From an uncultured Oscillospiraceae bacterium (GTDB lineage Bacteria; Bacillota; Clostridia; Oscillospirales; Acutalibacteraceae), in the NCBI GenBank assembly GCA_900541905.1, contig UQLQ01000011.1, forward strand, positions 1 to 57,964: a stretch of 57,964 bases of DNA. The letters run 5' to 3'. Position 1 is the stretch's first letter; each line of letters opens with the position of its first letter. The position numbers and the translations under genes are program-made. The notes below the pieces were generated by a model. That model ran no database searches, was not told where the DNA came from, and worked only from the letters and a program-made list of their open reading frames with translations. This document shows positions 24,430 to 33,653 of the stretch, piece after piece.

Positions 24430-25605
24430 ATGGATTATGCAAAAGAATCTTTAAGATTGCATAAAGAATGGAAGGGAAAAATTCAAGTTGTAACAAATGT
24501 GCCGGTGGAAACACAGGAAGATCTTTCTTTGGCGTATACGCCGGGAGTTGCTCAGCCTTGCCTGGAAATTCAGAAAGATATCAATCAATCTTATGAATTA
24601 ACAAGACGTTGGAATATGTGTCTGGTTGTAACAGACGGTTCTGCCGTACTGGGTCTTGGTGACATAGGTCCTGAAGCAGGTATGCCTGTAATGGAAGGCA
24701 AATGCGTATTGTTTAAAGCATTTGGTGATGTAGATGCTTTTCCTCTTTGTATTAAAAGTCAAGATGTAGATGAAATCGTAAATACCATTTATTTAATTTC
24801 GGGCTCTTTCGGAGGCGTAAATCTAGAGGATATTGCGGCACCAAGATGTTTTGAAATTGAGAAGAAATTGAAAGAAAAATGTGACATTCCTATTTTTCAT
24901 GATGATCAACACGGAACAGCGGTAATTACATTAGCAGGATTGAATAATGCGATGAAATTAGCAAAAAAACAAAAAGAAAATGTTCGTATTGTTATCAATG
25001 GTGCAGGTGCCGCTGCTATTTCAATCTCTAAATTGCTTTTAAAAGCCGGATATCAAAATATTACTTTATGTGACAGAAAAGGTGCAATTTATGAAGGCCG
25101 TACAGAAGGGATGAACCCGGTCAAAGAAGAAATGAGCAAAATTACAAATTTGGATAAAAAATCAGGAAGCCTTGCTGATATATTAGTTGGAGCAGACGTA
25201 TTCATAGGTGTTTCAGCCCCGGGTTCCGTTACAACAGAGATGGTAAAAACTATGGCTGCTGATCCCATTATTTTTGCTTGTGCAAATCCGGTACCGGAAA
25301 TTTATCCGGACGATGCAAAAGCAGCAGGAGCAAGAATTATTTCTACAGGCAGAAGCGATTTTCCGAATCAAATTAATAATGTTTTGGCTTTTCCAGGAAT
25401 TTTCCGCGGAGCATTTGATGTACGCGCAAAAGATATTAATGACGAAATGAAAATTGCCGCCGCAGAGGCACTGGCCGGTCTCATTTCTGAGGAGGAATTA
25501 TCTCCCGAATATTTTATTCCAAAAGCATTTGACAAACGCGTGGGACCTGCTGTTGCAAAGGCTGTTGCTGATGCTGCGAGAAAAACAGGTGTGGCAAGAA
25601 TATAG
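24430..25605 (+). CDS. NAD-dependent malic enzyme
   Basis: Oxidative decarboxylation of malate to pyruvate and CO2. 391 residues from ATG 24430 (MDYAKESLRLH) with GGAGG 8 nt upstream; the in-frame TTG at 24415 precedes the ribosome binding site and is rejected. Malic-enzyme motifs are LAYTPGVAQPCL, the metal site FHDDQHGTA and the nucleotide-binding NGAGAAA. Same operon as the malate dehydrogenase, so the pair can interconvert oxaloacetate, malate and pyruvate. Confidence 0.93.
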   Translation: MDYAKESLRLHKEWKGKIQVVTNVPVETQEDLSLAYTPGVAQPCLEIQKDINQSYELTRRWNMCLVVTDGSAVLGLGDIGPEAGMPVMEGKCVLFKAFGDVDAFPLCIKSQDVDEIVNTIYLISGSFGGVNLEDIAAPRCFEIEKKLKEKCDIPIFHDDQHGTAVITLAGLNNAMKLAKKQKENVRIVINGAGAAAISISKLLLKAGYQNITLCDRKGAIYEGRTEGMNPVKEEMSKITNLDKKSGSLADILVGADVFIGVSAPGSVTTEMVKTMAADPIIFACANPVPEIYPDDAKAAGARIISTGRSDFPNQINNVLAFPGIFRGAFDVRAKDINDEMKIAAAEALAGLISEEELSPEYFIPKAFDKRVGPAVAKAVADAARKTGVARI

Positions 25606-25651
25606 AATAATTCACAAAGCTGTTTCATTCGTTTAAAATATATCAACAAAA

Positions 25652-25677
25652 GAGGCAGGGAAACCTGTCTTTTTTTC
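25652..25677 (+). terminator. Terminator after malic enzyme
   Basis: AGGCAGG-GAAA-CCTGTCT stem followed by seven T. Confidence 0.85.
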
Positions 25678-25770
25678 TGTTTAAACCTAAAATCAGAACC
25701 GTACTTTATTTCATAATTTCATTTTCTATATTTATATGAATGCAAATACTCAAAATAAAAGAAAAAACAC

Positions 25771-25801
25771 TTGACATGAAGTTAACTTCAGGGTGTATAC
25801 C
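25771..25801 (+). promoter_or_regulatory. MerR-type promoter
   Basis: TTGACA (25771-25776), 19 bp spacer, TATACC (25796-25801), with the palindrome GAAGTTAACTTC (25778-25789) in the spacer. The long spacer with a central dyad is the hallmark of MerR-activated promoters. Confidence 0.8.
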
Positions 25802-25836
25802 TATAATAGAATCTGTTTACAGGAAGGAGGAGTAAT

Positions 25837-26002
25837 ATGACCATCAAAGTAAGTATCTCAACGAACAGGGGTTTCTGTTGATAACTTGCGCTATTACGAA
25901 CGAATCGGTTTAATACCTGCAATTCCAAGAAATAAATCAGGAATCAGAGGGGCCATCTATTGGATAGAATTTGTTTTAAAATTCAATGGTATAAAGGTTT
26001 AA
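25837..26002 (+). pseudogene. MerR-family regulator, frameshifted and deleted
   Basis: Begins MTIKVSIS after GGAAGGAGG, then a frameshift. The HTH reads on in another frame as VDNLRYYERIGLIPAIPRNKSGIR, after which an internal deletion joins to WIEFVLKF and the frame stops at 26002. A complete MerR protein is about 120-140 residues; here the dimerization and effector parts are gone. The promoter with its MerR operator is intact but has lost its regulator. Confidence 0.85.
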
Positions 26003-26025
26003 TCCGACGGTTTTGAATAAGACGG

Positions 26026-26064
26026 AAAAGAACGGTTTTTGAGACAACTGTTCTTTTTCTTTTT
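26026..26064 (+). terminator. Terminator after the merR remnant
   Basis: 12 bp stem AAAAGAACGGTT (26026-26037) with AACTGTTCTTTT (26046-26057), then a T-rich tail. Confidence 0.75.
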
Positions 26065-26164
26065 ACAAAATAAATTATTGGAGTTAAATTTTGATACTTA
26101 TATATTTTTTCGCTAAAACGAACAATTTAATAAAATTTTATTCCGATTTCTTTTTCATAATATC

Positions 26165-26264
26165 TTGAAGAAAATCGATTGTTATGGTATAGTTTAAACA
26201 CATTACAAATTACACTGTGTTGTACACAACACATCAACAGAGAGTGTTAGAACTCTCTGTTTTT
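26165..26264 (+). promoter_or_regulatory. Promoter and attenuator-like leader of the ABC exporter
   Basis: TTGAAG (26165-26170), 17 bp, TATAGT (26188-26193). The leader forms hairpin TGTGTTG-TACA-CAACACA (26216-26233). Next comes a terminator stem AACAGAGAGT/ACTCTCTGTT (26236-26245, 26252-26261) with a T-run at 26260-26264, all upstream of the first exporter gene. AACAC of the first hairpin can also pair with GTGTT in the terminator, so alternative folds are possible. Confidence 0.55.
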
Positions 26265-26290
26265 CTTATTGGATAATTGGGGGGAATTTG

Positions 26291-28033
26291 ATGAAATTAA
26301 TGTTCAAGTACATTATGAAAAATAAGCTGCTCATGACATTCAATATTATAGGATTGTTTTGTTTTGCTTTGGTAGAACTTGGCATACCCACAGTGGTATC
26401 TAAAATTATTGATGATGGTATTGCAAAACAAGACATTGCCTACGTTTGGTGGATGGGATTGATTATTTTAGTTTTGGCTCTTATAGGCAGTGCGGGAACT
26501 GTACTGCTGATTTATGCATCTTCAAAAATTTCTACCAATGCAGCCAGGGACATCCGCAACGACATTTTCTCAAAATCACAAACATTTTCTCATGCCGAAT
26601 ATGATAAATTTGGAATTTCATCTATGATTATCCGAACCACCAACGACGTGTTTCAATTACAGCAGTTTATCAATTTGGTATTACGTACAGCATTATTAAC
26701 ACCGCTGATGATTGTTGCCAGTATTTCCATGACGCTATATACCAGTACGTCATTATCAATGGTAGTTGGAATTGCGATTCCGATTATGCTGGTTGCAATT
26801 GTAATTATGGCTGCTTTTGTAAAACCTATTTCTGAAAGACAACAAATGTATTTGGATCGTTTGAATCAAGTATCCAGAGAAAATTTAACGGGTGTCCGTG
26901 TGATTCGAGCTTTTAGAAAAGAAGAATATGAGATAAATCGTTTTTATGAATCTAATAAAAATTTTACGAAAGAAACCAAGAAAATTTTTAAATTGATGTC
27001 CTTATCTCAGCCCAGTTTTGTATTTTTACTGAATTTTGCCGTACTGGGTGTGTTTATTGTATCGAGCAATTTAATCAATACAGGTTCATTGGAAGTGGGA
27101 CAAATGGTCGCTTTTATGGACTATCAATTCCATACCATGTTTTCGTTTATGTTATTTGCATTGGTATTTTCTTTATATCCAAGAGCGCGCGTATCTGCCG
27201 GAAGAATTTCCGAATTATTGAGGGAAGAACCCTCCATTCATAACGAAGCAATTGATACAGAAATACATAGTGATAAAATTGGTACACTGGAATTTGACCA
27301 TGTATCATTTACATATCAGCATACGAAAAAGCCGGTCTTACATGACATTACATTTTCAGCAAAACGAGGGGAGACTGTTGCAATCATCGGTAGCACCGGT
27401 TGTGGAAAAAGCACTTTAATTCAATTAATACCCAGATTTTATGATGTAACAGAGGGCAGTATCAAAATTGACGGTGTGGATGTTCGCAATTACGACTTGG
27501 AAACTTTGAGAAATAAGATAGGATTTATCCCGCAAAAAACAATTTTATTTTCGGGAACCATTGCAGACAACATGCGTTTTGGAAAGCATGATGCCAACGA
27601 AAAAGAATTGGTAGAAGCTGCAAAAGTGGCACAAGCGTATGATTTTATTATGGATAAGCCGGACCAATTTGATGAAATGGTTTACGAAGGCGGAACAAAT
27701 ATGTCCGGTGGTCAAAAGCAGCGTATGTCTATCGCCCGAGCAGTCATTCGAAATCCTGAAATTTATATTTTTGATGACAGCTTTTCTGCTTTGGATTTTA
27801 AAACAGATGCTACTTTACGCGCACAACTAAAAGAAATTACAACTGATTCCATTGTGGTAATCGTAGCGCAAAGAATCAGTTCTATTATGGATGCCAACAA
27901 AATTATTGTACTGGATAATGGTGAAATTGTAGGATACGGCAGCCATGCAGATTTGATTCAAACATGTCCCGTATATTTGGAAATTGCTGAATCTCAACTT
28001 ACAAAGGAGGAATTGGCAAAATGGACCAAATAA
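26291..28033 (+). CDS. ABC exporter, first subunit (fused membrane and ATPase)
   Basis: 580 residues. The N-terminal six-helix export domain (about 15-310) precedes an ATPase with Walker A GSTGCGKST, signature MSGGQKQR, Walker B IYIFDDSFSALD and H-loop replaced by Gln (VVIVAQRIS). This degenerate H-loop and D-for-E Walker B are typical of the non-canonical half of heterodimeric exporters. ATG 26291 follows GGGGGG by 6 nt. Overlaps the next gene by 13 nt. Substrate unknown; lipid, peptide or drug. Confidence 0.92.
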   Translation: MKLMFKYIMKNKLLMTFNIIGLFCFALVELGIPTVVSKIIDDGIAKQDIAYVWWMGLIILVLALIGSAGTVLLIYASSKISTNAARDIRNDIFSKSQTFSHAEYDKFGISSMIIRTTNDVFQLQQFINLVLRTALLTPLMIVASISMTLYTSTSLSMVVGIAIPIMLVAIVIMAAFVKPISERQQMYLDRLNQVSRENLTGVRVIRAFRKEEYEINRFYESNKNFTKETKKIFKLMSLSQPSFVFLLNFAVLGVFIVSSNLINTGSLEVGQMVAFMDYQFHTMFSFMLFALVFSLYPRARVSAGRISELLREEPSIHNEAIDTEIHSDKIGTLEFDHVSFTYQHTKKPVLHDITFSAKRGETVAIIGSTGCGKSTLIQLIPRFYDVTEGSIKIDGVDVRNYDLETLRNKIGFIPQKTILFSGTIADNMRFGKHDANEKELVEAAKVAQAYDFIMDKPDQFDEMVYEGGTNMSGGQKQRMSIARAVIRNPEIYIFDDSFSALDFKTDATLRAQLKEITTDSIVVIVAQRISSIMDANKIIVLDNGEIVGYGSHADLIQTCPVYLEIAESQLTKEELAKWTK

Positions 28034-29811
28034 AATCTAAAAAACATGTATTTTCTAAGTTGTTTCCTTTTTTTAAACCATATTTAATTCCTCTTATTGG
28101 TGGTTTTGTTCTTATTTTCTTTGCAGCTGTGTTTACAGCGGCGGCACCTATTACGGAAGGTTTAATTACCACACAGTTGACTAGCGATGCAAAAGATATT
28201 ATTGCCCATGTTCCGGGAGCAGGCGTTAACTTTGAATATATCACTTATGTGCTTTTTGTGTTGGCAGGTTTCTACATTGCCGCTGCTGCATGTTCTTATG
28301 CTTACAATTTCTGTTTGACCAATGCCATTCAAAATGCAATGTTTGATTTGCGCAATGCCATTGAAAAGAAACTGCAAAAACTTCCGGTATCCTACTTTGA
28401 TAAACATGCTTATGGTGACATTTTAAGCCGTATTACCAATGATGTTGACACATTATCAAACGCTTTGCAGCAAAGTTTACCTCAAATTGTAAATGCTATT
28501 TTTGTCATTATATTTGCCTATACTATGATGTTTACAATTAATGTTTGGATGGCTTTGATTGCACTGATACTGATTCCGGGTACATTTTTCCTGTCTAGAT
28601 TTATTATCAAAAAATCTCAAAGATTATTCCAAGCACAGCAAGATGCATTGGGAAATTTAAACGGCACAGTACAAGAAAAATATACTGGTTTTTCTGAAAT
28701 TAAGCTATATGGGAAACAACAAGAAGCCATTCAAGAGTTTCGTACTGCAAATCAAAAAGTGTGTGACCATGGTTTTAAAGCACAATTTATATCAGGTTTA
28801 ATGTCTCCATTGATTGCATTTATGACATATTTAATTATTGGCTCCATTGCTGTTTTTGGAGCGGTTAATGCAATCAATGGTGTAATGACAGTCGGTAATC
28901 TGCAAGCGTTTATACGTTACATCTGGCAGATTTTCCAACCGCTTTCTCAAGTAACACAGCTTTCAGCTACCATACAATCTTCTGTTGCAGCAGCTACACG
29001 TGTTGCCCAAATTTTGAATGAGGAAGATATGGTGGAACACTGTACGTCTGAAAGCTTAAAAAATGCAAAAGGTAATGTTACATTTGAGCAAGTATCTTTT
29101 GGATACACTCCTGATAAAGTATTTATTCACGATTTAACGTTCGATGCCAAAAGTGGACAGACCGTTGCGATTGTGGGACCCACAGGCGCAGGTAAAACTA
29201 CCATTATTAATTTGCTGCTTAGGTTTTACGATGTTGTGGGCGGCTGTGTAAAAATTGACGGTGTAGATATTAGAGATGTGCCGCGAAGTGAGCTGCGCTC
29301 TAATTTTGGTATGGTACTGCAGGACACTTGGCTGTTTCACGGAACTATTTATGATAACATTAAATATGGCAAAGATGACGCAACCGAACAAGAAATTATA
29401 GAAGCAGCTAAAATCGCAAATGTTCATGATTTTATTGTATCATTGCCGGATGGTTATCAAACGTTTATCAATGAAGAAGGAACAAATGTCTCACAAGGTG
29501 AAAAACAATTGATTACCATTGCCAGAGCTGTTTTGGCAGACCCATCGATTCTAATATTAGATGAGGCTACCAGTTCCATTGATACTCGTTTAGAGAAAAA
29601 GCTGCAAAAAGCCATGCAAAATATTATGGTTGGACGTACCAGTTTTGTAATTGCACACCGATTATCAACCATACGAAATGCAGACTTAATTTTGGTTATG
29701 AAAGATGGTCGTATTGCAGAAAAAGGTACACATGATGAGTTATTAAGTCAAAAGGGAATTTATGAAACGTTATATAACAGTCAATTTGCAGAAGAAACGG
29801 CTGTAAGCTAA
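28021..29811 (+). CDS. ABC exporter, second subunit (fused membrane and ATPase)
   Basis: 596 residues. Membrane domain about 20-330; ATPase with Walker A GPTGAGKTT, signature VSQGEKQL, Walker B ILILDEATSSID and canonical H-loop AHRLST. It thus provides the consensus catalytic Glu and His and pairs with the preceding degenerate subunit. Start overlaps the upstream gene, with GGAGG before it. A strong hairpin terminator follows immediately. Confidence 0.92.
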   Translation: MDQIKSKKHVFSKLFPFFKPYLIPLIGGFVLIFFAAVFTAAAPITEGLITTQLTSDAKDIIAHVPGAGVNFEYITYVLFVLAGFYIAAAACSYAYNFCLTNAIQNAMFDLRNAIEKKLQKLPVSYFDKHAYGDILSRITNDVDTLSNALQQSLPQIVNAIFVIIFAYTMMFTINVWMALIALILIPGTFFLSRFIIKKSQRLFQAQQDALGNLNGTVQEKYTGFSEIKLYGKQQEAIQEFRTANQKVCDHGFKAQFISGLMSPLIAFMTYLIIGSIAVFGAVNAINGVMTVGNLQAFIRYIWQIFQPLSQVTQLSATIQSSVAAATRVAQILNEEDMVEHCTSESLKNAKGNVTFEQVSFGYTPDKVFIHDLTFDAKSGQTVAIVGPTGAGKTTIINLLLRFYDVVGGCVKIDGVDIRDVPRSELRSNFGMVLQDTWLFHGTIYDNIKYGKDDATEQEIIEAAKIANVHDFIVSLPDGYQTFINEEGTNVSQGEKQLITIARAVLADPSILILDEATSSIDTRLEKKLQKAMQNIMVGRTSFVIAHRLSTIRNADLILVMKDGRIAEKGTHDELLSQKGIYETLYNSQFAEETAVS

Positions 29812-29852
29812 AAATATCCAAACGTTCGCTAGCGAACATTTGGATATTTTTT
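29811..29852. terminator. Bidirectional terminator
   Basis: Long stem AAAATATCCAAA-c-GTTCG with its complement around a CTAG loop, ending TTTTTTG; separates the exporter from the convergent Crp/Fnr gene. Confidence 0.9.
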
Positions 29853-29853
29853 G

Positions 29854-30513
29854 TTATTTCATTAAACAAAATTCATTTTTATGATAAGAAATGATTCCCT
29901 CTTTTTGCATTTTGCTTAATTCGTTTGATAATGCACTGCGGTCTACTGATAAATAATCGGCCAATTGCTGACGATTAAAAGGGATGATAATTTTCTGCGA
30001 GTTTTGTTTCATAGATTGCGCGGATAAATAGGAAAGAATTTTTTCTCTGGTTGTTTTTTTTATAATATGTTCCATTTTTTGTGTCAGCATAATATTTTTT
30101 CTGGAAGTGATGGCAAGTAAATTTCGAATCAACTGATTATGTGAAGAGCAAGTTAGATGACACATACCTGTAATTTCCGCAATGTTCAAAAATAATACAT
30201 TGCAAGGTTCATCTGCTATGAGAGAAATTTCCAGTTTTTGTTCAGGAATACAAGCATACGCTTCACCAAATAGTTCTCCTTGATGAATTTCGTTAATGAT
30301 AAATCGGTTTCCCCAATAGTCATCCTTCACAATCATCGCTTTTCCTTGCAGCATCATGCCCATAGAATTTGTCACATCACCGTAACGAAGTATCATTTCG
30401 CCTTTTTGAAACTTTACCTCTTTTGCTTTCAGACATTTTAATAATTTATCAAATTCATAATCTTCAATTCCTTGAAAAAGAATACTTTTTTTCAGCAAAC
30501 TCATATATTTCAT
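29854..30513 (-). CDS. Crp/Fnr-family transcription regulator
   Basis: 219 residues: an N-terminal cyclic-nucleotide-binding-like beta-barrel (about 10-125, GDVTNSMGMMLQGKAM) and a C-terminal HTH (FNRQQLADYLSVDRSALSNELSKM). The clustered N-terminal cysteines of an iron-sulfur Fnr are not evident; Cys residues occur only at scattered internal positions. Divergent from the module at 30637, with a shared dyad between them, so it probably activates that module and controls itself. AGAGGT lies 7 nt before ATG. Confidence 0.88.
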   Translation of the reverse strand: MKYMSLLKKSILFQGIEDYEFDKLLKCLKAKEVKFQKGEMILRYGDVTNSMGMMLQGKAMIVKDDYWGNRFIINEIHQGELFGEAYACIPEQKLEISLIADEPCNVLFLNIAEITGMCHLTCSSHNQLIRNLLAITSRKNIMLTQKMEHIIKKTTREKILSYLSAQSMKQNSQKIIIPFNRQQLADYLSVDRSALSNELSKMQKEGIISYHKNEFCLMK

Positions 30514-30531
30514 ATCTTAAACCTCTTGTTT

Positions 30532-30574
30532 TGTTGTAAAAACAACATACTTTCCAATTATAGTTTAGTATAAT
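30532..30574 (+). promoter_or_regulatory. Crp/Fnr-type operator and promoter of the three-gene module
   Basis: TGTTGT-AAAA-ACAACA (30532-30547) is a perfect dyad with N4 spacing. -10 TATAAT lies at 30569-30574 with no good -35. If transcription starts at 30581 the operator is centred at -41.5, the class II activator position. On the minus strand the dyad lies just before the regulator gene. Confidence 0.6.
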
Positions 30575-30636
30575 GCAAACAGTAAAGTCAAGAAATGTCT
30601 TTTATTTGATAAACAGAACCTTAAGGAGGAAAAAGT

Positions 30637-31881
30637 ATGAATCCATATTTTTCTTTATCTGAAAAAGTATATGATATTACGGAACGTTATCCTGAATTAA
30701 TCGATTTTTTAGCTGCTAACGGATTTGGCAAAATCAGCAATCCGTTGATGCGTAAAACCATTGGAAAGCAAATCTCTTTGGAAATGGCTTTTAAAAGCCG
30801 TCACGTGGATTCTGACGCGATTGAAAAACAATTGGTAGAAGTAATTGAAAACCATGCAAACGGAGTGTCCAAAGCAGTTTCTGATATGCCTTCTCATACC
30901 TCAAAGGAGAAGTGTGCCATTCAAATAGAAGGAATATTACCTTGTCCTATTCGGTTACCGCTTATGGATGCATTGGAAACATGGCGTGATACGCATCATA
31001 TGGATGTGAATTTTGATTTACAATCCGCAAGCATGGGATTGGATTGGCTGCAAGAGCGCATTGAGGCATGCAAAGATGAAAGAGAACTGGCCGATGTTTA
31101 TCTTTCCGCAGGTTACAATTTGTTTTTTGATTACAATGTATTGGGAAAATATCGAGATACCGGTATTTTTACCGATTCTGACCGTACAATACCCTTAAAA
31201 GAAATGTTTGATAATGAATGTATTTCTTTAAACGATCCGAACCATCAGTATACGGTTGTCGGCATTGTTCCTGCTGTTTTTATGGTAAATACCGAAGCAT
31301 TGGGAGAACGTCCAATGCCGGAAAGCTGGAGCGATTTAATGAAACCTGAGTATGAAAACACCATTGCTTTTCCTGTACAAGATTTGGACATGTTTAACGC
31401 TTTATTGTTGGGGATTTACAGCAAATACGGCACTGATGGACTTTACCGATTGGGACAAAATTTAATGCAAAGTATGCATCCTGCTCAAATGGTTAAAATG
31501 GGGAAATCAAAAAAACAAAAGGAAATTCCCGCTATCACCGTTATTCCATATTTCTTTGCTTGCATGATGCAGGAAACCAAGGGAATGCAGTTGGTTTGGC
31601 CGAAAGACGGTGCCATCTTAAATCCCATTTTCTTATTGGTAAAATCGTCTTCCAAAGAAAAGGTACAACCGCTGGTTGATTTTATTCTCTCCGAGGAATT
31701 TGGCAAAACGCTGTCTTCTGACGGAAAATTTCCGTCAACCAATCCATTGGTGAATGACTGCCCTGAAAAAGAACGGACATTTATATGGCCGGGATGGGAC
31801 ATACTGTATCATAAAGATATTCCTGCTTTATTAAAACAGGCAGAAAACGCATTCTTTCACTATGAAGGAGGAAATTCATGA
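30637..31881 (+). CDS. DUF1858-type domain fused to a substrate-binding-like protein, cytosolic
   Basis: 414 residues. The N-terminal 65 residues (YPELIDFLAANGF...MRKTIGKQI) look like a DUF1858 helical domain. The rest resembles a type II periplasmic binding protein (GYNLFFDYN, VVGIVPAVFMVNTEAL, ESWSDLMKPEYENTIAFP). There is no signal peptide or lipobox, and no permease gene in the operon, so it is probably cytoplasmic. GGAGG precedes ATG. The next gene overlaps its stop by 4 nt. Ligand unknown; a metal or cofactor precursor is possible given the neighbours. Confidence 0.7.
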   Translation: MNPYFSLSEKVYDITERYPELIDFLAANGFGKISNPLMRKTIGKQISLEMAFKSRHVDSDAIEKQLVEVIENHANGVSKAVSDMPSHTSKEKCAIQIEGILPCPIRLPLMDALETWRDTHHMDVNFDLQSASMGLDWLQERIEACKDERELADVYLSAGYNLFFDYNVLGKYRDTGIFTDSDRTIPLKEMFDNECISLNDPNHQYTVVGIVPAVFMVNTEALGERPMPESWSDLMKPEYENTIAFPVQDLDMFNALLLGIYSKYGTDGLYRLGQNLMQSMHPAQMVKMGKSKKQKEIPAITVIPYFFACMMQETKGMQLVWPKDGAILNPIFLLVKSSSKEKVQPLVDFILSEEFGKTLSSDGKFPSTNPLVNDCPEKERTFIWPGWDILYHKDIPALLKQAENAFFHYEGGNS

Positions 31882-32576
31882 ATTTTATCGTTTTTTCAGG
31901 TCCGCCCTCATCCGGTAAGACTTCCGTCATTTTAAAAACCATTTCTGCATTGAAACAACAGGGGATTTCTGTCGGTGTCGTAAAATTTGATTGCCTTCAT
32001 ACCGATGATGACAAACTATATGAAAAAGAAGGTGTGCCTGTTCGAAAAGGACTGTCAGGCGCCTTATGTCCGGACCATTTTTTTGCTTCCAATATCGAAG
32101 AAGTTGTGCAATGGGGAAATCAGAATCAATTAGACTTGTTAATTACGGAATCGGCTGGACTTTGCAACCGCTGCTCTCCATATTTGGCAGAAATCAAAGG
32201 GGTTTGTATCATCGATAATCTTTCAGGCATCAATACACCAAAAAAAATTGGTCCAATGCTGAAATCAGCTGATTTTGTAGTGATTACCAAAGGAGATATT
32301 GTATCACAAGCGGAAAGAGAAGTTTTTGCCTCGCGTGTTACTGCAGTGAATCCAAAAGCAGTAGTCATGCATGTAAACGGATTAAACGGTCAAGGTGCTT
32401 TTGAATTAAGTACTTTGCTGTATGATAAAACTCAAAACATTCAAACTTTGGAAGGTATGAAGCTCCGTTTCCCAATGCCTGCCGCACTTTGTTCTTATTG
32501 TTTGGGAGAAACACGCATCGGAAAACAATATCAACTTGGAAATGTGCGTAAAATGAATTGGGAGGAGGAGAGATAA
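31878..32576 (+). CDS. P-loop GTPase resembling HypB/CobW-type metallochaperones
   Basis: 232 residues. Walker A GPPSSGKTS at the N-terminus, then KFDCLHTDDD, TESAGLCNRCSPY, and a guanine-specificity-like TKGD segment (VVITKGDIV). Cysteine pairs CNRC and CSYC (the latter in AALCSYCLGETRIG near the C-terminus) could bind metal. This matches nickel or cobalt insertion GTPases in fold but not in known context. Overlaps both neighbours (start ATGA at 31878, end TAATGA at 32574). Confidence 0.75.
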   Translation: MNFIVFSGPPSSGKTSVILKTISALKQQGISVGVVKFDCLHTDDDKLYEKEGVPVRKGLSGALCPDHFFASNIEEVVQWGNQNQLDLLITESAGLCNRCSPYLAEIKGVCIIDNLSGINTPKKIGPMLKSADFVVITKGDIVSQAEREVFASRVTAVNPKAVVMHVNGLNGQGAFELSTLLYDKTQNIQTLEGMKLRFPMPAALCSYCLGETRIGKQYQLGNVRKMNWEEER

Positions 32577-33580
32577 TGAAGCATACTACCATATCTGAAC
32601 TCTTAGCGCAATATCCGTTTTTACATGATTTTTTTCAGCAAAATCGTTTGGATGTTTCCAAGGCGATGAATCAAACAATCGGTGAATATATAGAGCATAT
32701 CAGTGAGGAAGAAGCGGAAGAGAAAGCCATTCACAAAGAAAATCTATTTGAAGAAATGAAGGAGTATATTGCACAAATTCAATCTTTTCTTGGAATAGAG
32801 GAGGAAGAAAGAGTACACTCGCTGACTATTTTACCGGGACAAACCAAATGCGGAGAACCGGAACAATTTGGAGAACTAACCATTGCTGCTTCTCAAATTG
32901 TTTCCATTGTAGGGCCTACCGGTTCCGGCAAAAGTCGTCTGCTGGCAGATATTGAATGGGCAGCCCAAGGTGATACGCCTACAAAAAGACGTATCTTAAT
33001 TAATGGTGCAAAGCCTGATACCAAGTGGCGTTTTTCTTCCAATAATCGTTTGGTTGCGCAATTATCGCAAAATATGAATTTTATCATGGATTTAAGCGTC
33101 AAAGAATTTTTGGAAATGCATGCACAAAGTCGTATGATTGAAAATTCTGTTGAAATAATTGAACGTATTATGCAATCAGCTAATGATTTGGCAGGAGAGC
33201 GTTTTTCTCCCGATACACCCGTAACCGGTTTAAGCGGAGGTCAATCCAGAGCGTTGATGATTGCGGATACTGCCATTTTAAGTGCTTCACCTATTGTTTT
33301 GATTGATGAAATAGAAAATGCAGGCATCGATAGGGAAAAAGCGCTAAAATTACTGGTATCGGAAGATAAAATTGTATTAATGGCAACACACGACCCTTTG
33401 CTTGCTTTAATGGCAGACCATCGTATTGTAATCCAAAACGGAGGAATCCACGAGGTTTTAAAAACAACTGAAGAAGAAAAGGAATTATTAAAACGCCTTA
33501 CAAAAATTGATGCTTCTATACAAGAAATCCGCCAAAGTCTTAGAAGCGGAAATACACTGACATTCGCCTGTTTTTTATAA
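32576..33580 (+). CDS. Soluble ABC-type ATPase with N-terminal DUF1858-like domain
   Basis: 334 residues from ATG 32576, overlapping the previous stop by one base, GGAGGAGG upstream. The N-terminal 50 residues (ISELLAQYPFLHDFF...MNQTIGEYI) resemble those of the first protein in the operon. The ATPase part has Walker A GPTGSGKSR, signature LSGGQ, Walker B IVLIDEIE and H-loop ATHD. No transmembrane segment here and no permease nearby, so it is not an ordinary importer. It probably powers a cytosolic loading or remodelling step. Confidence 0.8.
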   Translation: MKHTTISELLAQYPFLHDFFQQNRLDVSKAMNQTIGEYIEHISEEEAEEKAIHKENLFEEMKEYIAQIQSFLGIEEEERVHSLTILPGQTKCGEPEQFGELTIAASQIVSIVGPTGSGKSRLLADIEWAAQGDTPTKRRILINGAKPDTKWRFSSNNRLVAQLSQNMNFIMDLSVKEFLEMHAQSRMIENSVEIIERIMQSANDLAGERFSPDTPVTGLSGGQSRALMIADTAILSASPIVLIDEIENAGIDREKALKLLVSEDKIVLMATHDPLLALMADHRIVIQNGGIHEVLKTTEEEKELLKRLTKIDASIQEIRQSLRSGNTLTFACFL

Positions 33581-33653
33581 ATTACTAACAGAAGAAACTC
33601 CCTAACATGCCCCAAAAGGCACCAAAGCATAACTTGACAGACAAAAGACAGGG

